A stretch of 64,000 nt of DNA from Photobacterium sp. GB-56 (GTDB lineage Bacteria; Pseudomonadota; Gammaproteobacteria; Enterobacterales; Vibrionaceae), in contig NZ_PYNW01000008.1 in NCBI RefSeq assembly GCF_003026105.1, forward strand, positions 62,001 to 126,000. Reading direction: 5' to 3'. Numbering within the stretch: position 1 is the stretch's first letter; each line of letters starts with the position of its first letter. Below the pieces are notes generated by a model. That model ran no database searches. It saw only the letters and a list, made by a program, of their open reading frames with translations, and was not told where the DNA came from. A program made the translations under genes and the position numbers. Shown piece by piece: positions 27,158-36,505 of the stretch.

Positions 27158-27898
27158 ATGAGTAAGGTAGCATTAGTTACAGGTGCTAAAGGTGGTATTG
27201 GTTCATCGATCACTCAAGCATTAGTCGATGCAGGTTTTCGAGTAGTTGCAACATATTATCCAACAGGTGAAAAAGCGGCTCAAGAGTGGTTCGCGGATAA
27301 TAATTATTCATCTGAGTCTGTTCGACTATTTCCACTCGACGTAACTGATACGAATTACTGTCAAGAAGCGTTAGCAACATTGCTTCAGGAAGAAGGTCAA
27401 ATCGATGTGCTAGTTAACAACGCAGGTATCACTAAAGATACGACATTCAAGCGTATGACTGCTGATCAATGGAATGCAGTAATCAACACAAATTTAAATA
27501 GTCTGTTCAATGTTACTCAGCCTTTATTCGACTCAATGTGTAATAAAGGTAATGCTCGCATTATTAATATTACATCAGTAAATGGACTTAAAGGTCAGTT
27601 TGGTCAAGCAAACTATTCAGCAGCTAAAGCTGGCATGATTGGCTTTACAAAAGCACTAGCAGCAGAAGGCGCACGTGCTGGCGTAACGGTAAATGCGGTC
27701 GCTCCTGGTTATACCGGCACGCCAATGGTTGAAGCGATTAAACCTGAAATACTTGATTCAATTAAAGCTGAAATTCCGATGCGCCGTTTAGCGCTACCAC
27801 AAGAAGTAGCGGCAACAGTGACATTTTTAGCAAGTGATGCAGCAGCCTATATTACTGGTGAAACATTATCAGTAAATGGCGGCTTATACATGAACTGA
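27158..27898 (+). CDS. phaB: Acetoacetyl-CoA reductase
   Basis: NADPH-dependent reduction of acetoacetyl-CoA to (R)-3-hydroxybutyryl-CoA, the second step of PHB synthesis. A short-chain dehydrogenase of 246 residues with the cofactor motif TGAKGGIGSS (8-17), NNAG (87-90) and the catalytic set Ser140, Tyr153, Lys157 in YSAAK. The C-terminal ITGETLSVNGGLYMN matches PhaB/FabG-type ends. FabG is the closest alternative, but the pha context decides. AAAGGAAGGAG precedes the ATG. It leads the phaB-phaA-phaP cluster. Confidence 0.95.
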   Translation: MSKVALVTGAKGGIGSSITQALVDAGFRVVATYYPTGEKAAQEWFADNNYSSESVRLFPLDVTDTNYCQEALATLLQEEGQIDVLVNNAGITKDTTFKRMTADQWNAVINTNLNSLFNVTQPLFDSMCNKGNARIINITSVNGLKGQFGQANYSAAKAGMIGFTKALAAEGARAGVTVNAVAPGYTGTPMVEAIKPEILDSIKAEIPMRRLALPQEVAATVTFLASDAAAYITGETLSVNGGLYMN

Positions 27899-27945
27899 TC
27901 AAGATTGACTGATTATTGAATTTTTAAGTAAGGACGCGAATTAAT

Positions 27946-29151
27946 ATGGCTAGGGTATTTATTGTTGCTGCAAAACGTACACCAATCGGTAGTTTTAGCG
28001 GCGCACTAAAATCAGTAACAGCAGCAGAACTTGGCGCAGCCGCAATCAAAGGCGCGTTAGCAGAAACATCAGTACCAGTAGAAGCGATTGATGAAGTGAT
28101 TTTCGGAAATGTCGTTGGTGCTGGTCAAGGTATGGGACCGGGTCGACAAGCAGCTTTAAAAGCGGGCATTCCTAATGAAGTACCTGCATACACATTAAAC
28201 ATGGTGTGTGGTAGTGGTATGAAAGCGGTAATGGATGCTGCCGCCCACATCAAAGCAGGTGATGCTGATATCGTGGTTGCTGCAGGCGCAGAAAACATGT
28301 CTCAAATTCCATTTTGTGCATCATCGAAAATTCGTGATGGGCAAAAAATGGGTAATCTGGAACTTAGCGATTTATTAATTGCTGACGGTTTAACGGATGC
28401 CTTTAATAATTACCACATGGGTGTAACCGCTGAGAATGTTGTTGAGAAAGTAGGCTTAACACGTGAACAGCAAGATAATTTCGCACTAGCGAGCCAACAA
28501 AAAGCCGTTGCTGCTATTGAGCAAGGCAAGTTTGTTGATGAAATTACACCTGTAGAAGTAGTAGGTCGTCGTGCAACGGTTATTGTTGATACCGATGAGT
28601 ACCCGAAACAAGATGCTTCAATCGAAGGTCTGGCAAAACTACGTCCTGCATTTAAACGTGATGGTTCTGTTACTGCAGGTAACGCATCAGGTATTAATGA
28701 TGGCGGTAGTGCAATTATTGTTGTTTCAGAAGCGGCAGTAAATAAATATAACCTTACGCCACTTGCTGAAATTGAAAGTTATGCCCAAGCAGGTATTGCT
28801 CCTGAAATCATGGGCTTAGGGCCTGTGCCAGCAGTACTTAAAGCATTAGATAAAGCACAACTATCAATTGATAAAATTGAGCGTTTAGAGTTTAACGAGG
28901 CTTTTGCTGGCCAAGCGCTGGGTGTGCTTTATGAAGTAGCAAAAGAAACGAATTCAAAAGTTGAAGATCTCGTTGAACGTGCAAACGTCAATGGCGGAGC
29001 CATCGCTCTAGGTCACCCATTAGGTGCATCAGGTAATCGTATTTTAGTGAGCTTATTACATGAAATGCGCCGCCGCGAAGATAAGTACGGTATTGCGACC
29101 TTATGTGTAGGTGGTGGTATGGGTACAGCGGTCATTCTAAAACGCGTTTAA
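27946..29151 (+). CDS. phaA: Acetyl-CoA C-acetyltransferase (beta-ketothiolase)
   Basis: Condenses two acetyl-CoA to acetoacetyl-CoA, the first PHB step. 401 residues. Catalytic residues are visible: the nucleophile Cys88 in NMVCGSGMKAV, His357 in ALGHPLGASG and Cys387 in CVGGGMG. The covering loop and NEAFAGQAL match thiolase family II. It follows phaB after 47 bases with AAGGACG as ribosome site and is probably cotranscribed. Confidence 0.96.
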   Translation: MARVFIVAAKRTPIGSFSGALKSVTAAELGAAAIKGALAETSVPVEAIDEVIFGNVVGAGQGMGPGRQAALKAGIPNEVPAYTLNMVCGSGMKAVMDAAAHIKAGDADIVVAAGAENMSQIPFCASSKIRDGQKMGNLELSDLLIADGLTDAFNNYHMGVTAENVVEKVGLTREQQDNFALASQQKAVAAIEQGKFVDEITPVEVVGRRATVIVDTDEYPKQDASIEGLAKLRPAFKRDGSVTAGNASGINDGGSAIIVVSEAAVNKYNLTPLAEIESYAQAGIAPEIMGLGPVPAVLKALDKAQLSIDKIERLEFNEAFAGQALGVLYEVAKETNSKVEDLVERANVNGGAIALGHPLGASGNRILVSLLHEMRRREDKYGIATLCVGGGMGTAVILKRV

Positions 29152-29221
29152 TTTTTATCTAAATATCGGCGCTGTATGAGGATACATGCAGTGCTTTATT
29201 ACTATCAATGAGGAAAGATCT

Positions 29222-29572
29222 ATGTATACGGAAATGTTTAAGTCGTTCTCTGAACAAACTGAGAAATCTCTAGCACCATACGTTAAGTTCAACAAACTAT
29301 TCACTAAGAATGTTGAAGAACTAACTGAACTTCAACTTGCTGCTGTTCGCGCATACAGTGATTTAGGTCTGTCTCAGCTTAAAGCTGTTAGCGAAGTAAA
29401 AGATATCCAATCTCTAACTGCGTTCAATAGCCAACAACTTGAAACGTTGACTAAGCTTTCTAAGCAGCTTATTGATGATAGCAACAAGTTCAACGCTGTT
29501 GCTCAATCATTCAAAACAGAAGTAGAAGAGCTTGTTGCTGACAATGTTAAAAAAGCAACGCCAGTAGCTTAA
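29222..29572 (+). CDS. phaP: Phasin (PHB granule-associated protein)
   Basis: A 116-residue amphipathic helical protein that coats PHB granules. The N-terminus MYTEMFKSFSEQTEKSLAPYVKFNKLF, followed by NVEELTELQLAAVRAYSDLGLSQLKAV, is the phasin_2 pattern (shown in parts MYTEMFKSFSEQ and NVEELTELQLAAV). The ATG at 29222 is chosen over an upstream in-frame ATG because AGGAAAG lies just before it. It follows phaA after 70 bases and ends before a hairpin, so it may be produced at a higher level than phaC. Confidence 0.93.
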   Translation: MYTEMFKSFSEQTEKSLAPYVKFNKLFTKNVEELTELQLAAVRAYSDLGLSQLKAVSEVKDIQSLTAFNSQQLETLTKLSKQLIDDSNKFNAVAQSFKTEVEELVADNVKKATPVA

Positions 29573-29582
29573 GGTTTATTTC

Positions 29583-29617
29583 TAGTCGCTCTCATTTATA
29601 TGAGGGCGACTTTTTTG
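29583..29617 (+). terminator. Terminator between phaP and phaC
   Basis: GTCGCTCTCAT (29585-29595) pairs with ATGAGGGCGAC (29600-29610), one G-U pair, followed by six T. It would reduce or stop read-through from phaBAP into phaC. Confidence 0.85.
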
Positions 29618-29693
29618 TTACAGCTTATCTCAATTATGCTGAGTCAACTGTTCCTTAGTGTAATTGAATTAGTCCAAGTACAGGGTTTTTGTT

Positions 29694-31469
29694 ATGAACA
29701 ATCACTTCTTTTCGGACTACTTTGCCAAGCTCCAAGATATGAACCAGCTATGGTGGAAGGAGTTAGACTCCGGCAAGGCAGCCATGAACACCCCATTAAA
29801 TAAAGCGCTGAATGATATTAATTTGGAAGATACTGCAGAGTTTTTTGAAAAAGCAGCATCACAGCCAGCAGCACTTGCTCAAGTCCAAATGGATTGGTGG
29901 GAAAAACAAGTAAAAATCTGGCAGAACATCGCGATGCCATCAACTGATGGTGGACAATCTCTAATTAAGCCAGCAAAAGATGATAAACGTTTTAGCGATC
30001 CTGCGTGGGAAAATGAAGCGTTTTACAATTATATTAAGCAATCTTATTTGCTTTTTAGCGACTCAATGCGTGAAGCGATTGATTCTATTGAAGGTGTTGA
30101 TGAGAAGGCAAAAGAGCGTTTAGGCTTTTTTTCACGCCAAGCAATCAATGCGATGTCGCCAACAAACTTTGTTACTACAAACCCAGAACTGGCTAAGTTG
30201 ACCGTTGAAACTAATGGTGAAAACTTAATTAAAGGGATGGAGTTACTGCAAGAAGACATGCAGAGCAGTGCGGATGTTCTGAAAATTCGCATGACTAATC
30301 GCGACGCATTCCAACTGGGTGTCAATATTGCAAATACTGATGGTGACGTCGTATTTAAGAATGAGTTATTTGAACTTATTCAATATAAGCCATTAACTGA
30401 AAATGTTAATAGTACACCATTGTTAATTGTTCCTCCGTTTATCAATAAATATTATATCCTTGATTTACGTGAAAATAACTCAATGGTTCGTTGGCTTGTA
30501 GAGCAAGGTCATACTGTCTTTATGATGTCTTGGAGAAATCCAGGTACACCACAAAGGGAGGTGGATTTTGAAAACTATGTACTAGACGGTGTTATCCCTG
30601 CCGTTGACGCTATTGAAGATATCACTGGCGAAAAACAAATCAATGCAGCGGGTTACTGTATTGGTGGTACATTATTAGCTACTACTCTGGCGTATTACGC
30701 AGCAAAACGCATGCGTAATCGTATTAAATCAGCAACATTCTTCACAACATTACTCGATTTTTCACAACCGGGTGAAATTGGTGCTTATGTTAATGATCCA
30801 TTAGTATCAGCAATTGAAGCACAGAACGATGTAAATGGTTATATGGACGGCCGCTCTTTGAGTGTGACGTTTAGTTTATTGCGTGAAAATAGCCTTTATT
30901 GGAATTATTATGTCAATAATTACTTAAAAGGTAATAGCCCAATAGACTTCGATTTACTTTATTGGAACGGTGATAGTACGAATGTTACAGCTGCATGTCA
31001 TAGTACTATTTTACGCGAGTTTTATTTAAATAATAAGTTAGTCGATAATAAAGGAATAAAAATTGGTGGTGTTTTTATTGATTTATCTAAAATCAAAGTA
31101 CCAACATACTTTATTTCTACTCAAGAAGATCATATCGCTTTATGGCAAGGTACATACAGAGGCGCTCAGAAATTAAGTGGGAAGTCGACATTTGTACTAG
31201 GAGAGTCTGGTCATATTGCTGGGATTGTAAATCATCCTAAAAAGAATAAATATGGTTTTTGGCTAAGTGATAAGCAAGAAGAAAACCCAGAATCTTGGTT
31301 AGATAATGCTAAACGTCAAGATGGCTCTTGGTGGACGCATTGGGATACTTGGTTAGGGGATTTTAATAAGAAAGAAAAAGTGCCGGCACGCGAAATTGGA
31401 AGTGATAATTATAAAGCACTTTATACAGCGCCTGGAGATTATGTGAAAGAAACACTGCCACTTAAATAA
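29694..31469 (+). CDS. phaC: Class I poly(3-hydroxyalkanoate) synthase
   Basis: Polymerises (R)-3-hydroxybutyryl-CoA into PHB at the granule surface. 591 residues, as for class I single-subunit synthases. The lipase-like box GYCIGGT holds the nucleophile Cys322; Asp479 in STQEDHIALW and His507 in GESGHIAG complete the triad. PGxxQPKPYFN-like family features are replaced by segments such as VPPFINKYYILDLRENNS, conserved in the class. It is separated from phaP by a terminator, so it either has its own promoter in the 85-base gap or is transcribed by read-through. ATG follows a weak site (GGGTTTTTGTT). Confidence 0.96.
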   Translation: MNNHFFSDYFAKLQDMNQLWWKELDSGKAAMNTPLNKALNDINLEDTAEFFEKAASQPAALAQVQMDWWEKQVKIWQNIAMPSTDGGQSLIKPAKDDKRFSDPAWENEAFYNYIKQSYLLFSDSMREAIDSIEGVDEKAKERLGFFSRQAINAMSPTNFVTTNPELAKLTVETNGENLIKGMELLQEDMQSSADVLKIRMTNRDAFQLGVNIANTDGDVVFKNELFELIQYKPLTENVNSTPLLIVPPFINKYYILDLRENNSMVRWLVEQGHTVFMMSWRNPGTPQREVDFENYVLDGVIPAVDAIEDITGEKQINAAGYCIGGTLLATTLAYYAAKRMRNRIKSATFFTTLLDFSQPGEIGAYVNDPLVSAIEAQNDVNGYMDGRSLSVTFSLLRENSLYWNYYVNNYLKGNSPIDFDLLYWNGDSTNVTAACHSTILREFYLNNKLVDNKGIKIGGVFIDLSKIKVPTYFISTQEDHIALWQGTYRGAQKLSGKSTFVLGESGHIAGIVNHPKKNKYGFWLSDKQEENPESWLDNAKRQDGSWWTHWDTWLGDFNKKEKVPAREIGSDNYKALYTAPGDYVKETLPLK

Positions 31470-31485
31470 CTCCTCTGAATGAATA

Positions 31486-31521
31486 AGGCTCAGCATTATA
31501 AATGCTGAGCTTTTTTTTTGA
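31486..31521 (+). terminator. Terminator of phaC
   Basis: GCTCAGCATT (31488-31497), loop ATA, AATGCTGAGC (31501-31510), followed by nine T. Confidence 0.92.
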
Positions 31522-31680
31522 CATAAATATGATATTTTAAATCAGCCATTTTAGATAAAATGTATATACTAGTTGTGATTCATGTATTATTTAACGATTT
31601 ACGATGTTGATATCTGAACAAAAATAAAAATAATTGTCAGAATGTAGAATTTTCCTATTGGAAATAAAACGGGCGTGTTA

Positions 31681-33090
31681 ATGAATAGAAAAACTCTTGA
31701 AGTAGCCGATGATGGTTATTCATTTATAATTAATTTTTTTGATTTTTTAGTTATAAATTTCTCTCTTACTCTTGTCTATGCATTTTTTGCCCAAGAACCA
31801 TCACCGTTTGATTTATTATACGGTATTTTTATCAGCGTTACTTTCGTCGGTTGTGGCCACTACGTTGGTTTTTATGACAAAGAAAATCGTGCTAACTATC
31901 GACGAATGACTTTGCGCTTATTAGGTAACTTTTTACTTGTTGAGTTCTGTGTTTTATCGATAACGTTTTTCTTCGCTTTCATTGATCATGTCAATGTACG
32001 GGGCTTTATTGGAAATATAGGACTTTCGTGGTTTTTATTATCGTTTCTGATTATTTGGAGTTCGCGTGTTGCTGTTTATTATGTAACTAAATACATTGGT
32101 CGCCATAAAAAAACACATCGTATTGCTATTCTAGGAATGACAACAGCGGGTTTAGCAATAGAGAAAGCATTATTAGAGAAATACAAAAATACGAATTTTG
32201 AAATTAGTTATTATGATGATCGTGGTGAAGAACGCTTTAGTTATTTAACGAAATCTCAGTGTAAAGGGAAAGTTAACAAGCTTATTTCCTTTGCAAAAAA
32301 AGGCGAAATTGATGATGTGTATGTCGCTTTGCCTATGGTTGCCAAAGAACGTATACATTTCTTCTTACATCAGTTATCAGATACAACGGTTGATACTTTT
32401 GTGGTACCTGATCTCTTTACTTATAATTTGAATGCTTCTCAAATTTGTCGTGTGGGTAATGTGGAGACATTGAGTGTTTTTGCGAGTCCTTTTGAAGGTA
32501 TTGGTGATTACATTAAGCGTCTGGAAGATTTGATTATTGGTAGTGTGATTACGCTTCTTATCTCACCTGTACTTATCGCTGTTGCTATCGGTGTTAAATT
32601 GAGTTCGCCTGGTCCTATTTTATTTAAGCAAGATCGTTATGGTCTTCGTGGTAACAAAATTAAAGTGTGGAAATTCCGTTCCATGAAAGTAATGGAAAAT
32701 AACCATGTGGTGAAACAAGCAACTAAAAATGATCCACGAGTGACTAAATTCGGTGCGTTTATTCGTCGAACATCACTAGATGAATTGCCACAGTTTATTA
32801 ATGTATTGCAAGGCACCATGTCGATTGTAGGTCCGCGTCCTCACGCTGTCGCACACAATGAAGAATATCGAATTCTTGTCGATAACTATATGATTCGTCA
32901 TAAAATCAAACCTGGCATCACGGGGCTTGCACAAATAAGTGGTTATCGTGGTGAAACGGACACGCTTGATAAGATGGAAAAACGAATTCAATATGATATT
33001 CGTTATATGCAGAATTGGAGCTTAGTCTTAGATTTAAAGATTATTTTCTTAACCATTTTTAAAGGCTTTGTCAGCGAAACGGCATATTAA
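31681..33090 (+). CDS. Polyprenyl-phosphate sugar phosphotransferase (WbaP/WcaJ type)
   Basis: Transfers a sugar-1-phosphate to undecaprenyl phosphate, the first step of an exopolysaccharide, capsule or O-antigen unit. About 470 residues: four or five N-terminal membrane helices (20-130), a nucleotide-binding-like middle domain (about 145-270), a further membrane helix near 280-305, then the catalytic domain with FKQDRYG, VWKFRSM, RRTSLDELPQFINVLQGTMSIVGPRP and HKIKPGITGLAQISGYRG. These motifs are diagnostic. ATG at 31681 is preferred; GTG at 31675 is possible. No glycosyltransferases, flippase or polymerase lie nearby, so it is isolated from any polysaccharide cluster. Confidence 0.94.
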   Translation: MNRKTLEVADDGYSFIINFFDFLVINFSLTLVYAFFAQEPSPFDLLYGIFISVTFVGCGHYVGFYDKENRANYRRMTLRLLGNFLLVEFCVLSITFFFAFIDHVNVRGFIGNIGLSWFLLSFLIIWSSRVAVYYVTKYIGRHKKTHRIAILGMTTAGLAIEKALLEKYKNTNFEISYYDDRGEERFSYLTKSQCKGKVNKLISFAKKGEIDDVYVALPMVAKERIHFFLHQLSDTTVDTFVVPDLFTYNLNASQICRVGNVETLSVFASPFEGIGDYIKRLEDLIIGSVITLLISPVLIAVAIGVKLSSPGPILFKQDRYGLRGNKIKVWKFRSMKVMENNHVVKQATKNDPRVTKFGAFIRRTSLDELPQFINVLQGTMSIVGPRPHAVAHNEEYRILVDNYMIRHKIKPGITGLAQISGYRGETDTLDKMEKRIQYDIRYMQNWSLVLDLKIIFLTIFKGFVSETAY

Positions 33091-33200
33091 TTAACCTCCA
33101 TTACTGGATTGAAATTATTTTTTGCATTTTTTGAGTTTTTTAATTTTCTGTTGTCTATTATGTTGTAACGACGGGCTTTATTTAATATTTGGAGCGGGTA

Positions 33201-33605
33201 ATGACTAAACTAGCAACTATTGAAGGTATCGGTGAAGTATATGCGGCTAAATTAGAAGCGGCAGATGTCCATACGATGGAGCAATTATTAGATAAAGGTC
33301 AGAAACCTGCAGGCCGAAAAGCTATTGCTGAAGCAACGGGCATTAGTAGTAAATTAGTATTAAAGTGGATTAACCGAGCTGATTTATCTCGTGTTAAAGG
33401 TATTAGCACTCAATACGCTGATTTATTAGAGTTTTCTGGTGTTGATACGGTTCCAGAACTTGCGCAGCGTAATGCAGAAAATTTACATGAAAAAATGCTA
33501 GAAGTGAATGAAGAAAAGGCACTAGTTCGTCAATTACCGGCATTGAAAAGTGTTCAAGATTGGATTGCACAAGCGAAGGAATTGCCTCGAGCAATTGAAT
33601 ATTAA
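33201..33605 (+). CDS. DUF4332 helix-hairpin-helix protein
   Basis: 134 residues. Two helix-hairpin-helix-like units are visible: LATIEGIGEVYAAKLEAADV near the start and DLSRVKGISTQYADLLEFSGV in the middle, each followed by a helix (TMEQLLDKGQKPAGR and TVPELAQRNAENL). This fits DUF4332, an SAP/HhH-like fold with possible nucleic-acid binding. The ATG at 33201 is preferred because GGAGCGGG sits just before it. It is monocistronic, ended by a hairpin. Function unknown. Confidence 0.85.
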   Translation: MTKLATIEGIGEVYAAKLEAADVHTMEQLLDKGQKPAGRKAIAEATGISSKLVLKWINRADLSRVKGISTQYADLLEFSGVDTVPELAQRNAENLHEKMLEVNEEKALVRQLPALKSVQDWIAQAKELPRAIEY

Positions 33606-33621
33606 TATTTTATCTAATTAG

Positions 33622-33649
33622 AAAGCAGCCATTTTGGCTGCTTTTTTAT
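33622..33649 (+). terminator. Terminator after DUF4332 gene
   Basis: AAGCAGCC (33623-33630) pairs with GGCTGCTT (33636-33643), followed by a T run. Confidence 0.88.
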
Positions 33650-33690
33650 TATTTGAAATATATAGTCGCCTATAGAAATAAAGGATTTGA

Positions 33691-33999
33691 ATGGAGTTTG
33701 GGATGATGAACGGGCGTTCTATTAATTGTTTCGTAATAAGTTGCTTAGTAATGATGCTCTTAAGCCTACCGACACAGGCGAAAAACTACAGTGTTGCAGA
33801 TACGTCAAAAATAGAGCCAAGTATTGAGTTTAATCTTGATGGGCAAGTAACCAATCAGCGTTTATGCTTCTATGAGGATAAAGCTTATTCATTGGGCGCG
33901 ATTATTGATATCGATGGTTATAAACTTCAGTGTGCTGTTGAAAATGAAGTGGAATTAAACGGTCGCTTAATGTGGAAAAACTTAGTACCAGTAAAATAA
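33691..33999 (+). CDS. DUF1496 family exported protein
   Basis: About 100 residues with a signal peptide (hydrophobic FVISCLVMMLLSLPTQA, cleavage near residue 30). The mature part contains NQRLCFYEDKAYSLGAIIDIDGYKLQCA, the DUF1496 core in pieces LCFYEDKAYSLGA and YKLQCA, with two cysteines that may form a disulfide. It is probably periplasmic. ATG at 33691 has AAAGGA upstream; ATG at 33703 has GGAGTTTGGG, so the start is uncertain by four codons. A perfect hairpin follows. Confidence 0.85.
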   Translation: MEFGMMNGRSINCFVISCLVMMLLSLPTQAKNYSVADTSKIEPSIEFNLDGQVTNQRLCFYEDKAYSLGAIIDIDGYKLQCAVENEVELNGRLMWKNLVPVK

Positions 34000-34001
34000 A
34001 A

Positions 34002-34047
34002 GAAAGCCAGCAATGATTATCTATATTGATAATCATTGCTGGCTTAA
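34002..34047. terminator. Bidirectional hairpin terminator
   Basis: A perfect 18-bp stem (34004-34021 with 34028-34045), loop of six bases, between convergent genes. T tracts are short, better on the minus strand side (CTTTCTTTTA). Confidence 0.75.
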
Positions 34048-34062
34048 GCGAAAGAACAATAA

Positions 34063-34362
34063 TTACTTAGCTAGAGAGCGGCTACGAAGTTCGAAAATTA
34101 GCTTCTCAGCACTGCATTCGAATTGAATACGCGCTGTTAATTCAGTGCTATTTTCATCTACTGGGGTTGTTTCAACTTTGTAGTTAGCATTCACTTCTTT
34201 TGCTAGTGCAAGGTAGTTTGCTAATTCTACTTCTAGTGCATCTTTACCTTGAGCAAAGATTTGAACGTCTGCAGTATCATCGTTTTCTTTGATGATAAAA
34301 CCGAGTTCACCTGATACACCACATGCTTCACAAACTTGGTATTCTTCTTTTTCAATAGTCAT
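34063..34362 (-). CDS. yfcZ: YfcZ/YiiS family protein (DUF406)
   Basis: 99 residues, cytosolic. The N-terminal VCEACGVSGELGFIIKE with its CxxC pair and the ending ARIQFECSAEKLIFELRSRSLA match the small YfcZ/YiiS family of unknown function. The start MTIEKEEYQV at 34362 is preferred because GGGGA lies about nine bases upstream; an ATG at 34377 would use that sequence as codons. It is monocistronic between two hairpins and the helicase gene. Confidence 0.88.
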   Translation of the reverse strand: MTIEKEEYQVCEACGVSGELGFIIKENDDTADVQIFAQGKDALEVELANYLALAKEVNANYKVETTPVDENSTELTARIQFECSAEKLIFELRSRSLAK

Positions 34363-34477
34363 AACTTTAATCCCCATCGGTTAAGGGGCTATTCTAGAAC
34401 GTTGTGATGTAGATCGCTATTCATTAATAATGAAAAGTGAGTTTCATATATCTAAATTGATAAAAAATTAACATAGA

Positions 34478-36394
34478 TTAGCCATATAAGCGTGTGATGT
34501 GAGCAAAAGTTTGCTCAAATGGGTACGCTTCAAGTTGACCAAAACCATCAAATTGCTTGGCTTTTATCTTGGTGGTCAATGGTGTTGTCATACCATTTAA
34601 AAATCGTGTAATAGCAGCAACAGATGGTGCTATATCACATGCATTGATGAATTGATCGCACCATTGGGTTAAAACGTGATCGGAAACCTCTGGTAGTGTC
34701 GGTAATGGTGGCAATGTGATACTTTTTCCTCGACAAACAGAGCAATGGTTACAATGTTCCGGAGCATGATGATCAGCAAAATAACGCGCTAATTGATAAC
34801 TTAAACAGGTTTTGCTTTCAAAAAAATCAATCATACTATTGATACGTTTTATTTCACTATGCTCTTTTTGTTGGAAAAGTTGATACAGTGCCTCACTCTC
34901 AACACCGATATCAAAGTGATGATTTTTGATAGCATATACGTCAGTCATTTGTTTACTTTCTAAAGTGATCCAACCTTTTTCATTAAAATAGTCAATCGCA
35001 GCAACAACACGTTTTCTATCTGCATTATAGCCTTGCCATAATGCGTCCATATCTAGTGTATTCCATACTCTTGCTTTTGTTGAACAAGCAAAAATTGCTT
35101 CGACGAACTGGCGACGCTCATTATTAAAATGCGATAAAATTTCATGCTGGCTAATGTTGAGCTTGTAACGGTAATCAGCAAAATAAGTATATTGAGGCTC
35201 AATGATCTGGCGAATCTCTAAATAGACCAATAGTGTTTTTAAAGGCAATAATCGAATATTGGCATCTTTTGATAGCCGATTATTCATTACTTCCCACTGT
35301 TGTGATTGTGCTTTGATTTCATGTAATACGGTTGCTATCGAACTGCGATCAGGCGTATCTCCATAAATGAAATTTTGTAGCACATTTAGACCTGATTTAT
35401 TTGCAATGACTGTGCAGGTTGAGTTTTCACCATCACGACCAGCACGACCTATTTCCTGACTATAGTTTTCAATTGATTTTGGTAGATCGAAGTGTATCAC
35501 TTGGCGAATATCAGATTTGTCGATCCCCATGCCAAAGGCGATGGTGGCAACAATGCAATTGATTTCTCCTGCCATAAACTGTTGTTGTATATGCTGGCGG
35601 CGATCGGCATCCATACCTGCATGGTAAGCTTGAGCGGGAATATGATTACTTGTGAGAGTTGCCGCAATCTCTTCTGCAGTATGCTGTAAAGTGACGTAAA
35701 CAATAGATGGTGTATTGGGTTGTGCTATCAATTGTTGCTGTAGTACATCCAATTTTTCATCATCTTGGGCTGCCAAAATAGAGAGATCAAGATTCTTGCG
35801 ATAGAAACCTGTTACGACGATATCATCTTTTGCAATATTGAATTTATCTTGCATATCATTAATAACAGCTGGCGTCGCCGTGGCTGTTAGTAGTAATACT
35901 TGTGGAATATTTAAAGACTGTTGGTAATAAGGTAATTTCAGGTAATCGGGTCTGAAATTGTGCCCCCACTCCGAAATACAGTGAGCTTCATCAACGACGA
36001 GTAATGAGATAGGGACTTGACTGATAAAATGTCTAAAGCGCTCATTTTTCAATCGCTCAACAGAGATCATTAATACTTTAATTTCGCCTTGGCGAATATT
36101 TTGCATAACTTGCTGAGTCTGTTGCCAAGTTTGGCTTGAGTCGATAGATGCTGCGGGAATACCTTTTGATGCAAGGAAATCCAACTGATCTTTCATTAAT
36201 GCTAAGAGTGGTGAGATCACCAATGTTAAGTGTGGTAATTCAATTGCTGGGAGTTGGTAACACAGTGATTTACCCGAGCCAGTAGGAAAAATAGCGGCTG
36301 CAGAATGGCCATCAAGAACACGAGTAATGACTTCTTCCTGACCTGTTCTAAGAGAATCAAAACCAAAATATTTTTTAAGTGTTTGATGATACAT
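34478..36394 (-). CDS. RecQ-family ATP-dependent DNA helicase
   Basis: A 3'-5' superfamily-2 helicase, 638 residues. Motif I is FPTGSGKS (36-43), motif II DEAH (135-138) with HCISEWGHNFRPDY, and motif VI in FGMGIDKSDIRQVIHFDLPKSIENYSQEIGRAGRDG (core parts GMGIDKSDIRQVIHF and QEIGRAGRDG). In canonical RecQ the zinc-binding module directly follows the helicase core. Here about 130 residues intervene, and the zinc motif (C-x-SYQLARYFADH ... CNHCSVC) comes near 540-565. No HRDC domain is visible. It is therefore a variant RecQ, probably additional to the housekeeping copy. Partner and pathway are unknown. Confidence 0.93.
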   Translation of the reverse strand: MYHQTLKKYFGFDSLRTGQEEVITRVLDGHSAAAIFPTGSGKSLCYQLPAIELPHLTLVISPLLALMKDQLDFLASKGIPAASIDSSQTWQQTQQVMQNIRQGEIKVLMISVERLKNERFRHFISQVPISLLVVDEAHCISEWGHNFRPDYLKLPYYQQSLNIPQVLLLTATATPAVINDMQDKFNIAKDDIVVTGFYRKNLDLSILAAQDDEKLDVLQQQLIAQPNTPSIVYVTLQHTAEEIAATLTSNHIPAQAYHAGMDADRRQHIQQQFMAGEINCIVATIAFGMGIDKSDIRQVIHFDLPKSIENYSQEIGRAGRDGENSTCTVIANKSGLNVLQNFIYGDTPDRSSIATVLHEIKAQSQQWEVMNNRLSKDANIRLLPLKTLLVYLEIRQIIEPQYTYFADYRYKLNISQHEILSHFNNERRQFVEAIFACSTKARVWNTLDMDALWQGYNADRKRVVAAIDYFNEKGWITLESKQMTDVYAIKNHHFDIGVESEALYQLFQQKEHSEIKRINSMIDFFESKTCLSYQLARYFADHHAPEHCNHCSVCRGKSITLPPLPTLPEVSDHVLTQWCDQFINACDIAPSVAAITRFLNGMTTPLTTKIKAKQFDGFGQLEAYPFEQTFAHITRLYG

Positions 36395-36505
36395 GCTGAA
36401 TACTCAATTGTCTTAATTGATAGCATCATACCGTATGTTGATGTCATAAGGGGAATGAGATATTAAATCACGTTACAAAATTGCGAAATAATTATCGTTG
36501 TATTC

